Shown here: positions 54,280 through 64,000 of the stretch, piece after piece | How the letters are laid out: every line of letters begins with the position of its first letter | Position numbering within the stretch: position 1 is the stretch's first letter | Origin: Juglans regia | Lineage: Eukaryota > Streptophyta > Magnoliopsida > Fagales > Juglandaceae | Length of the DNA stretch: 64,000 nt | Assembly (NCBI RefSeq): GCF_001411555.2 | Contig: NC_049911.1 | Coordinates: forward strand, 29,485,044-29,549,043 | Reading direction: 5' to 3' | The notes under the pieces: generated by a model | Databases searched by the model: none | Told to the model about the DNA's origin: nothing | The model's input: only the letters and a program-made list of their open reading frames with translations | Made by a program: the position numbers and the translations under genes

Positions 54280-55408
54280 TGTGAATAGGCACCGTCCATG
54301 AAAATATGAAATGTGATGAAGTTTACATATAGCAAGTACTCAATATAGAGACAGCTAGCCCGATCAGACGTCTGCCCACCAACGGGTCAATAATATTTTT
54401 TGTTGCTTAATTAATTTTCGTCTTCCTATCTTGAATGTTGAAAGAAAATAATAGTTTTCGCGCAAGTTTTTTGAATTTTGAAAAAACATGAATCTCACTT
54501 TTTTTAAAGGCTTTGCATGAAATTAAACCAAACTTATACATGCCATTATTCATGAATGAATATAATAGTTTGATAATTAAATTATTTGTTCTGAGTTGTG
54601 ACTCTCAATCCAAGCTTTATCCAATTGTGGTGGGCTCATTTAAATGATTTAACATTTGTTAATTAAGAATATAATATAAATAACTAAATCTATAATTTTT
54701 CATCAGTTTAATTTCTTAAAATAAGTAATAATTTTACATAAAATCAAAATAAAAATCCTGAATTCAAACCTCTGATTCTACATTATATTCTTCATTAAAT
54801 AAATATTTTTAGTATTTAGCCCACTTGCATATTGCTGAAACTACTCCTTGTTATAAAAATTTAAATCGATAAAAAGTGGTGGATTTAATTACTTTTAATG
54901 CTCTAAGTTCTAGGTATGCATGCTGCAAAGTAGTCTCATGTATTAATTAAAGAGTAATTTTACATATAATCATGAAGTATATAAGCGTCGTGTAATCGTT
55001 TTGAAAAAGAGTAGGCTCACTATTAAAAAATTATTATTTTTTATATAAATGTCATGTTTTATTTACTTTTTTCAAAATGATTATGCAGTGATTATATAAT
55101 TTATTATTGTAAATATATTTTCTCTTAATTAAATGTAGAAAAATTGGTGGACCTGTGCTAAGAGCATTAATGGCATCAATATATTTAATTTTCTTTTTAA
55201 AAATTTAGCTACAAAAGCCTTCTTGGCTATCTCATGTAATCTATTTCTTATACATCTAAAACTACCAGTTTGGACAGGACAACCTTCTTTTAATTGTCCT
55301 TGTCAAAGATTATAGCATTCGTTATTTAATCGATTATTATTATTTTTTTAATTTTATGAAAAAAATGAAAGAAAAAAATGATTCGACGTTGCTGCCTCCC
55401 CAAACTCG
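54280..55408. other. spacer upstream of the SABATH gene, no gene seen
   Basis: AT-rich sequence without an open frame of note or a recognised repeat boundary. Its right end meets the duplicated promoter segment. Confidence 0.5.
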
Positions 55409-55750
55409 TTCAGTAAGGATAACCACAAGTTCGCGCATCACCATTCAAACTATAGCTTTCCTAGCTAAAGTCTTGTGTATATATACATAGATCAACAGCT
55501 CCCTTTTGATCAACTTCTGATCACTTAGTCACTTCAGCTAGCATTGGGGTTTTGAGTACTGGGTGATCGACTCCTCCTCCCTCACCCTTATTTCTCTGGT
55601 TAATTCGGAGGTTGTGTCGTGTGAGATTTAATTAACTGGCTAGATCAGCTAGCTAGTTCAGCAAGGATAACCATAAGTTCGCGCATCACATTCAAACTAT
55701 AGCTTTCCTAGCTAAAGTCTAGTGTATATATACATAGCCAACAGCTAGCA
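55409..55750 (+). promoter_or_regulatory. duplicated core promoter of the SABATH gene
   Basis: A segment of about 92 bp occurs twice, at 55409-55500 and 55657-55750, offset about 247 bp. Both copies run TTCAG(T/C)AAGGATAACCA, AAGTTCGCGCATCAC, ATTCAAACTATAGCTTTCC, TAGCTAAAGTCT, then GTGTATATATACATAG, a good TATA box (55475-55490 and 55722-55737). The second TATA lies about 62 bp before the ATG, the natural spacing. The first may be a spare start site. Confidence 0.65.
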
Positions 55751-55798
55751 CTGCCATTTTCTCGACCAAAACCTCATTTTGCTTCTGAATTAAGAGAG

Positions 55799-58700
55799 AT
55801 GGAGTTACTTGCGCAATCATTTCACATGAACAAGGCCGTTGACGAAACTAGTTATGCAAAGAACTCGAGTATTCAGGTTTGATTTTACTGATCATATGTC
55901 CTAATTACTTTTCGTAGAGGAATATTATATATATATAATATGATTTTTTCCATTCTCAATCGGATGTGTAGAACATATCATCCACATAATCACTTAAATA
56001 ATAAGATTTGATTTGTAAAATTTAAATTTTAAAATTTATCTTCTAAATTAAATTATACAATCTAATCAATTTACTAAATGTGCTTCTACACACCGATTTG
56101 AAAATATATATATCTTTCACTCCACATATACATTTCAATATCTTTCTTATTGATTTTATTTTTTATTATGTGTTAAATTTAGCTATCGGTAGTCCTAAAA
56201 GATTAAGATGATCATAAGAAGATGTAGACTATTTAATATATTTATAATATATCTTAATGCTCGTTCTCGCATGTAGGCCCATCTCCTCTTAAGTTAATAT
56301 CCTAACACCGGAAGGGACAAATCCATATACATGTAATTATATTTTTGCAGAGCAATATAATATCCGTCACAAAGAGTGTTACTGAGGAAGCCATACTTGA
56401 AGTTTTGTGCAAAAACTTTCCGGAGAGCATGGGCATCGCCGACTTGGGTTGCTCGTCCGGACCCAACGTTCTATCAGTGATCTCAAATATAACAAATCTA
56501 CTCTATGCCAAATGCTGCCAATCGGGACTTCCCAAGCCGCCGGAGCTTAGAATCTTCCTCAATGATCTTTATAACAATGATTTCAACGACATCTTTGCCT
56601 CACTCCCAGATTTCTACAACCAAATGAAGGAAGTGAACGGTAATAGTTTTGGGCCGTGTTTCATTTTCGGAGTGCCGGGTTCTTTCTACGGTAGGTTGTT
56701 TACGAGCAACAGCTTGCATTTTGTGCATTCTTCTTCCAGCCTCCACTGGCTCTCTCAGGTTGGTGATGGTACCCATCGCATTACCCTCCCATGCGGCATC
56801 AGTTAATTACATGATAAAAAGAAATAATATTTGTAGTTATAGTGTTAAATATCATACAATCATTTTAAAAAAATTGAGTAAAAATATGAGTTCTATTTAA
56901 AAAAATTAATTTTTTAAAAGTGGACCTAACTCTTTTTCAAAAAGAGTACGCAACATTTATACTAGAGATATAATTGGTCCGGTACATAGGAGTCACAAAC
57001 CACAAATTTTGGTTCATCATTTTTAAATGACCGAACTGTTAGCTATCAGTTTGATTCAGTTCATGAATATTTTTTTTCATTGTATATATATGATTAATGA
57101 TATTAAGTGATCTCTTTAACATTTTATATATAGTTAATGAATGTTAAATTATTTCATTGTATATATAATTAATGGTGATCTCTTAGGTAAAAATTACATA
57201 ATTAACTTTTAAATTATATTATATATATAATATTTAAATATATATATACATTCGGTCGGTCTCGGTCTGGTCTGATTCAAAAAAATCACACCTTGAGACC
57301 CACCAATAAGATTATAAATTGATGTAACTCGATGTGATGTTTAAATTATAAAATTAAATTTATTATAAAATATATTTATTATATAAAATCACATCAATTT
57401 ATAAATTTATTTTTACTAAATCTATTGGAAGTTTTGAAGGAATGTATATAAGGAACTGCAAGGCCATCGAGAGGTGTCTTGAGAGTTTCCATCATTAACG
57501 TACTTCTTTGTTTTGTGTGTGTGTTTTTTTTAAATATTTTAAAAATCACTTTACTTATTTAAAAAAAAAAAAGAAGAATTTCATTTAAAAATACTTCATT
57601 AACGTAAAAAAATAAAATAAATTAAAAAATAAAATAAAATCGATAAAATTTATCAGGCCTTGAGCATTTTCCATATATATACGTCCATTAACATTTTCGA
57701 TTAATAAGATAATCAAGGGCAGCCACAACCTCGACATCATGATTGTTTGGTCTGAATTGACTATCATTCCATTAGTTATTGATTCCACATTATTGATTCG
57801 TGTGGACTCGGCGACCTCCTGCTACTGCATGCTGCATGTGAGCACCTATATTTTTCGTTTTGTAGCGTATTGTCATTTCTTTAATTAATATCGGGTACAA
57901 ATTTCCTATAGATAAATTTTGTGTAAATAATTTATTAAAAAATGGATTTTATATATAATATTTTAAAATGAGGTTGACATTTATAAAAAATAATTGCATG
58001 GAAATTGTCTATCTAAAATTTATATAAATCATTTCTCGACTATATACATTTTGTCCATGAGGATGATAAATAATATTTTATTTATTTACGAGATTGATAA
58101 ATAAATAATATAGCTCGATGGTTACGTACGTACAGGTTCCTCCTGAGCTGGACATGAAGGCCAGCACCGCCATAAACAAAGGGCATATTTACATATGTGA
58201 GAGCAGCCCACAAAGCGTCTTAGATTCATACTATCGGCAATTCCAGAAGGATTTTTCTCTGTTTCTAAAATCACGTTCGGAAGAAATTGTTCCGGGAGGA
58301 CGCATGGTCTTAACGTTCATGGGCAGGAGATTTATGGATCCCACTATCGAAGAAGGTTGTTATAATCATTTGGACCTTCTTGCACAAGCATTGATGAGCG
58401 TCGCAGCGGAGGTATATACGTATACTATATCCATACAATACATTACACAATATTAATATTATAAAATGAAGATATTTTTATAAAATAATGTTACTTTTAT
58501 AAGATGTTTTATAAAAATATCACTCATTTAAAATATAATTGTGTAAAGTGTTGTAAAAAATGTTATGTATAAATTATTTTCCACATATATATATATATAT
58601 AGACACACTAGATAGAAGTACCATAATTAATTGCTTATGAGTTTTGGTTGTTTTGAAGGGATTACAAATGATCTTATATTTAAGATTTTCCAATTTGATA

Positions 58701-59604
58701 TTGGAAGAGGATTTTTTATCTATGATTGAAGCTATTGGCTTTAAGGTAGTGGAATATGATATATGAGATTCAAATGCTTCTTCTTCTTTTGTGAACTAGA
58801 TATGATGTATTTCATGTTGGGAGGCAAGGAAATGAAATAGTTCATTTACTTGTGAGGCATGTTCGTCTTGTGGATGATACAGTTCGGTGATGATCTCAAT
58901 GTCTAGATTTTATTAAGTCTAGAGTCTTGCTAGATTCTAATTTTTAATTTCATGGTCCTATCATTGTAATTGATTATGTTATTACTATGAATGAAGTTGT
59001 TATGTTCTAAAAGAAAAATTGTTGTAGTCCCAAATGAGAATTACACAAAAATAATTCTATAAATTGTCATATAATATAAATTCATGAATTAAATCACGTC
59101 ATGAGTATGTGTGATTATTTTTATATAATTCATTTATAGGGAATGTATTCTTTATACACCGACATATAAATAGCATAATTCACTGTTGAATTTACTTCTA
59201 GATGATTGTCGTTGTGTACTAATTTATTACTTGGTCAAGTACTGCAGGGTCTTATACCAGAGGAAAAAGTTGATATTTTCAACACCCAGTACTATGCTCC
59301 ATGTCCCGAAGAAATAAAATTAGAGATAGAAAAAGAAGGATCATTCGTGATGAATCGCCTTGAAGTTTTTGAGATTGATTGGGACGGAGGCGTGGTGGAG
59401 GCCTCTAACACAGTATCAATCGGGCGGCGAGTGGCGAAGTTGGTGAGGGCTGTGATTGAGCCAACGCTGGAATCACACTTTGGAAGTGACATAATGGATT
59501 ATTTGTTTCATAGGTACGAAAAGTTTCTGGACAATCACTTGTCGAAGACCAGATCTAAGTACATAAACTTGGTCATTTCCGTTACAAAAAGTCACAAGGC
59601 CTAG
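55799..59604 (+). CDS. SABATH family carboxyl methyltransferase (SAMT/BSMT-like)
   Basis: Four exons, 55799-55876, 56351-56758, 58136-58411 and 59248-59604, give 372 aa, the normal family length. The enzyme moves a methyl group from S-adenosylmethionine to a carboxyl group of a small acid such as salicylate, benzoate or jasmonate. Visible motifs: [10 protein letters not shown] at 17-26 with the substrate-contact Gln, DLGCSSGPN at 57-65 (SAM loop), [22 protein letters not shown], and [10 protein letters not shown] at 153-162 with the pocket Trp159. Where salicylate-type enzymes have Tyr-Ser-Leu-Met-Trp, this protein has Ser-Ser-Leu-His-Trp, so the preferred acid cannot be assumed. [12 protein letters not shown] and YYAPCPEEI follow in the later exons. 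Introns 2 and 3 are large and carry a MITE-like element and a retroelement scrap. The enzyme probably acts in the cytosol to make a volatile ester. Confidence 0.92.
56963..57295. mobile_element. degenerate hAT-MITE relative in SABATH intron 2
   Basis: The left end TAGAGATATAATTGGTCCGG and right end GGTCTGGTCTGATTC...TCACACC resemble the element at 35501-36267 (TAGGGGTGTAATCGGTCCGG). No target duplication was found, so this is an old copy. Confidence 0.5.
57311..57415. repeat. family C foldback repeat, copy 2
   Basis: ATAAATTGATGTAACTCGAT on the left is mirrored by ATCACATCAATTTATAAAT on the right, with AT-rich sequence between. It lies in SABATH intron 2. Confidence 0.6.
58640..58990 (+). 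pseudogene. RNase H (RVT_3) C-terminal scrap in SABATH intron 3
   Basis: Reading across stops gives [16 protein letters not shown], then [20 protein letters not shown], then a Trp. These match the last part of the RVT_3 RNase H domain of plant LINE-type elements (family pattern: VxRxGNxxAHxLAR). Stops and shifts break the frame. It is same-strand as the gene and spliced out. Confidence 0.6.
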
Positions 59605-59917
59605 GAAATTAATTAATGAAGCAATAGCTAGCTTCTAATTATCTTTCTTTTCAACGGTTTAATTAATTATATATCTTGTCTTCTACGTTTCTTTCCCTTC
59701 ATGTTTCTGTAATCAAAATCACTTTATATCATCTATTGTCTTATTTTTCATATAGCTTACTTATATTTTTTTATACTTCTTCTTTTATATGCTCATGCTG
59801 GAAGAATATTGCTTCTTCTGTTCCTGCTATCTCGCCGCATTACATAATGTTGTATCACGACATATGGTATATGATGTAAATCACAACTTGTTTTAAAAAT
59901 TTAAATTTACATATGAT

Positions 59918-60123
59918 TTCGTTTGTTTTCAGATATGAGATGAGATGAGTTGAGATTAAAGTTAAAAAGTTGAATAAAATATTGTTAAAATATATTTTTT
60001 AATATTATTATTATTTTAAAATTTGAAAAAGTTGAATTATTTATTTTATTTTATATGAAAATTTGAGAAAGTTGTAATGATGAGGTGAGATGAGATGAGA
60101 TATTTTTAAAAAACAAATAAGGC
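59918..60123. mobile_element. family A MITE, copy 10
   Basis: TTCGTTTGTTTTCAGATATG, GAGATGAGTTGAGATTAAAG, AATATTATTATTATTTTAAA and TGAAAAAGTTGAATTATTTA are in order, ending AAAAAACAAATAAGGC. This copy is well preserved. Confidence 0.78.
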
Positions 60124-60771
60124 TTTAGATTCCTCTTCAATCTACATATTAAATATTTAATTAAATAAAATAAAGTATAGAGTTAGAATTCAAATCTAAA
60201 ATCGCTATTTTAAATCTTTAATACCGTGTGAATTATCATCTGTCTAAAACATTTAAACTGATAAAAAGAAAGTGATTTTATTATTTAATTATATCTTAAC
60301 CCACTGTGTATTTTCCATGGTTGGATTCCCACCACTTGCGACCTCGACATTCTCGAAAGACTTGTGAAGTATGACAAACACTTCAACAGTACGCACATTT
60401 TTGGTGTTTGATAGCACTTTTTTCTTTGAAAAATCGAACTGAAAACTTCAATCAAGGGCGCACGTGGAAATTTAATTTGATTGGTTGAAAATATCAACAC
60501 TGCACGCCTGGTCGGGAACTCCATGAAAAAGTGGAAAACGTGTTGGAATATTTATATATGTCGAAAGCAGTCGTTAGGAAAAATTCGGCTTAGCATTTTC
60601 ACACAATACACTACATAATATTTATTTTTTTTCATATTAAATATGTGATATATATATAATGAATATGCGAAATCTCTTACTTTAAAAAGAATAAAACCAA
60701 AATATTTTTAAAAAAAATATGGTATGTATCGTATAGAAATTATGAGTTACAAAACTCTGTCGGTGAACATT

Positions 60772-60953
60772 TAGGTAGTGTTTAGATGTTGAAGTGAGTT
60801 GAGTTGAGATGATAAAATATTGTTAGAATATTATTTTTTAATATTATTATTATTTTGAGATTTGAAAAAGTTGAATTATTTATTATATTTTGTATTGAGA
60901 TTTGAAAAAATTGTAATGATGAGTTGAGATGAATTTAAAAACCAAAAGAAGCC
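60772..60953. mobile_element. family A MITE, copy 11
   Basis: TAGGTAGTGTTTAGATGTTG, GTGAGTTGAGTTGAGATGAT, AATATTATTATTATTTTGAG and TGTAATGATGAGTTGAGATG are in order. It is close to the reverse complement of copy 5. Confidence 0.78.
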
Positions 60954-61554
60954 ATATGCTTCATTGAACTCGATTATTTTGATTTTTTTTTTTTTAACGT
61001 TGAGACGTTCTAATTGTACAGATCCCAATTATAGTCATGGTATAATTGGGCAAGAATCGGTGTGTATTATTGGGCTCATGCTGGCGTCAGTATATGGCCA
61101 CTTAGTAGCCTTCTTAATATATATAGAGCCCATAAAGAGACCAGAAAGGAACTGGGCCCGTTAAATTGGACATTCCATCGGCCACTAACCTCAAAAGGAG
61201 AGTTGAGCGGGCAATGCTACGTTTGTGATGCAATAATGCTACTACTCCTAGGGGTTGCCTTGGCATTTGGAAAGGAGAAACACCACTCCCACCAATTTTT
61301 TCTACCCAATTGTATTTTTATTTATTTACTTAGTGGTTAATAATTTTTTTTTAATAAGTTTGTAATTTTTTTTAAATGTTTACAGTGATTTAAATCATTC
61401 AATACCAAACTTTCGATGAGAGTAGCATCGCTCTTTAGAAAAAAATGATATCTTACTAGAGAGATGCCTTGTGCTTCTAAAGCATGTACTCACTGAGATG
61501 TGGGCACTCTTTTCAAGATGAAAAGTACTACAACAACATATAATAGATCTCACA

Positions 61555-61690
61555 AAATTAAATCTACGTATTGACGTAATTTTATATGATATAATAAATT
61601 TATTTTATAATAAAAATAATTTTATAATCTAACATGCCTTATCAAACTACGTTAATTTATAAATTTATTTTTATAAAATTTATTTATGGT
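61555..61690. repeat. family C foldback repeat, copy 3
   Basis: The left arm has ATTGACGTAATTTTATATGA and the right arm ACTACGTTAATTTATAAATT. The middle contains AATTTATTTTATAATAAAAA. Arms pair imperfectly. Confidence 0.55.
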
Positions 61691-63889
61691 TAAAGTATTT
61701 TTCTTTCAAGATGTTGGATGTTGGATCTATTTCGCTTCATGAAGACGATTCAAAATCCATTTATCTAAATGCTTACTGGGTACTTGTTGTGACGACTTGG
61801 GATTAAGCAGGCAGTGTACTTTAAATATTCATTTTTACACGTGCAGTCAAATTCGTGGGGGAGATTTGAATATGTGCACTTCACATGCATGAAATGTGTA
61901 TGAGAATGGAGAGGGTTAATGATGTGGGAGGATTTGAGTCAGATAATATTGAGTTGTCAGACTGTACATTGATTGCTTTGAGATATCTAGAGGTGGCATG
62001 TCAGTGTAAAGAGGATAGAAAATCGTAATCTTTCATTGATTGAGACAGTTTTGAACATGTTTCGATATTTTTGTCATAATTTTGGTTACAGATATCAGAA
62101 TCGAGCATGTGACCCCAATTCGGAAAACTCTTTTCGGCGCACATGTCTTGGGCACTGAGCATAGCTCAATTTGCATCATTTTTAAAGCTAAATTCCACTG
62201 CTATTTTTCGTTATTTGTTACATTTTATGGTAATATTTTATTTACTATTTTGGAAGTGATTTTAAACTTGATTTGGGCCAGATTTTTTGCATATTACTTC
62301 TTTTATTACGCATTTAATTTTGGTATGATTATTGAGATTTTGATATTTTTGATAAAATTCTAATACAATTGATTTTCAGCTATTACATCCCGACTTGTGA
62401 GTTGATTTGATCATTCTTAAATATTGATAATTTGAATTGAATATCAAAGACGTTTTCTCTGTATTTTTGAACGATTTTTTTGTTTTCTTTTGTGTGAATT
62501 ATTTGTTAAAATTAACATAATCATTATTTTATCTAGAGTCAGTTGAATCTAAGAACGGCTAGCTGCTTGCTGAATACGGGAAAGGATTGAATTCAATGAC
62601 ACTTGGTCCATATATATGTATGGTGGGGTTGTCCAAATTCAGTGTTTGGAGGTCCTGTCCTACCCAGTTAATCAAATCAATCATACCTATATATGTACCA
62701 TGACAATAATATTATTAGCCAATCATTTTTGTTGATAGACTGTCTTAAAGAACGGTTGATTCCTGGCCTTATTCTACCAAGCAATGCTATTATTTATCCT
62801 GAACTTTGTTGATGTGTCACATTTTAATTAATGATTTCTTCCATCAATAACTTAATGGCATCTATTTAAAATATGACTGAGGATGATAAAAATTAAGCCG
62901 AAAAAGTGCATTACTCCGTCTGCAAGTTGCTTCAGTTGCTAATTATGTGACGAATGGAGGCATCCATGTTTGTTTGGAATGTGAAAAGCATTTAATTCAG
63001 TTCCAAGTACTTTGATGCTAGGCAATGTCTAGCTTGCCTTTTTGCTGGAGACATTGAAAACTTACTGCAATCTGGAATCATCACCTCCTGCTATTTAAAG
63101 ACGGTAATGCAGAGATCACTTTTGAGTAGATGCAAGGTCCTCGCTATGAGCATTCTCATTGTATTGATCAAATTCATCTTTAAAATTTAATCAATATCAC
63201 CCTTTTTTATATTTACCTATTTCATTTAAATTCAATCTCCACATTGGATTAACCATCCACTCTCTATATAATAATAAAATATTATTAAATTAATAATTTT
63301 TTTATTTAATTTATTTATATCACATTTTATAATTCTATCAATTTAATATTAATAATAATTATATTCTAATTAAATTAATATTAAAAAAATCATATTTTCA
63401 AATGTCATTTAATGTTAATAAAAAAAATTGAAATTAAACTTAATTGGAGTGAGAAATTATTATTTTAATATTTGGTAAACCAATTGTGATTCTCTATATT
63501 TGACTAATCATTATAACAAAAATTTAAATTATTTTAGAGATGGTCAATCTAATGTAGAATCTTTTTAATATAAATTATCTAAATTTTAATTAATCTCTTC
63601 ATTCGGTTAAGCCAATAGAATGCTCTAATATGCTTGCTTGTGGTGAATTGAATTCAAGATCCATCTTCAAGTGGATGCAAAATCCTGTCGTCTTCCAAAA
63701 CAAAATCGATAGGACCTGGCCCATCAGTTTGTCTTTTAGGCCCCATCTGATTAAAGGTTGGCAACCTTCATCAGTAGGAATCGATTTTTTTCTTTTTCTT
63801 TTTTCACCTTCCAAATCCATTAATAAAACTCAATTTCAGTATATTAATATATCAAAAATAAATAACTATTTTAATTATAAAGAAATTTA

Positions 63890-64000
63890 CTTAAGTAAAT
63901 TTATAAACTAACGTAATTTTATGTGATACGTTAGAAAGTAAAATTAATTTTATTATAAAATAAATCTATCGTATTTATATTTTATAACACATGCTTTAAA
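63890..64000. repeat. family C foldback repeat, copy 4 (cut by window end)
   Basis: AAATTTATAAACTAACGTAA, then ATGTGATACGTTAGAAAGTA and TTTTATTATAAAATAAATCT, as in the left arm and middle of copy 3. The right arm lies outside the window. Confidence 0.5.

Larger units (their letters stand above)
59605..64000. other. intergenic region to the window end, no gene seen
   Basis: Two family A MITEs (59918-60123, 60772-60953) and two family C foldbacks (61555-61690, 63890-64000) are present. Open frames at 60964-61340, 62082-62363 and 63599-63911 have no recognisable domain. The stretch at 62560-63130 is less AT-rich and could be promoter or UTR of a gene beyond the window. Confidence 0.45.

Overview
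The window is nuclear DNA from a woody dicot. Every recognisable gene is split by GT-AG introns and encodes a protein of a land-plant family. The spaces between genes are very AT-rich and packed with miniature transposons, microsatellites and decayed retroelements. A short MITE with ends built on GATGAGATGAGTTGAG occurs about eleven times. I associate that element with Fagales (walnut, pecan and chestnut relatives), but this taxonomic guess is inference only. No bacterial, organellar, CRISPR or rRNA features were seen, and I recognised no tRNA gene.

Layout, left to right. 667-3364 (+): short atypical bHLH factor. 3.4-8.5 kb: repeat-rich spacer. 8.48-12.54 kb (+): BBD-type bifunctional nuclease (DUF151 plus UVR). 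12.5-16.5 kb: spacer with an intact 473-bp hAT MITE. 16.8-22.2 kb (+): Sec14-nodulin lipid-transfer protein, SFH8-like, 14 coding exons. 23.6-28.5 kb (+): DHFR-thymidylate synthase, with a possible organelle presequence and two MITEs in one intron. 29.5-30.9 kb (-): membrane-anchored AAA ATPase of the ASD/HSR4 group, ending beside a MITE. 32.9-33.5 kb (-): small HMA protein with a CSIM prenylation box. 37.0-40.1 kb (-): inositol-pentakisphosphate 2-kinase, IPK1. 42.3-44.7 kb (+): FAR1-related pseudogene. 45.6-46.2 kb (-): RNase H fragment of a LINE-like element. 48.1-50.3 kb: LTR-like remnant. 52.2-54.2 kb: tandem Helitrons with hairpin-CTAG ends. 55.8-59.6 kb (+): SABATH carboxyl methyltransferase behind a duplicated promoter. 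59.6-64 kb: spacer.

The genes do not form a pathway or cluster. DHFR-TS supplies folate and dTMP, IPK1 makes phytate, SFH8 moves phosphoinositides, and the SABATH enzyme probably makes a volatile methyl ester. They are ordinary neighbours. All seven intact gene models were spliced by hand, exon by exon, and stay in frame from start to stop. I found no convincing new biological system. The most interesting items are the DHFR-TS presequence, the SABATH promoter duplication, two GC-donor introns, the tandem Helitrons and the dense MITE population.
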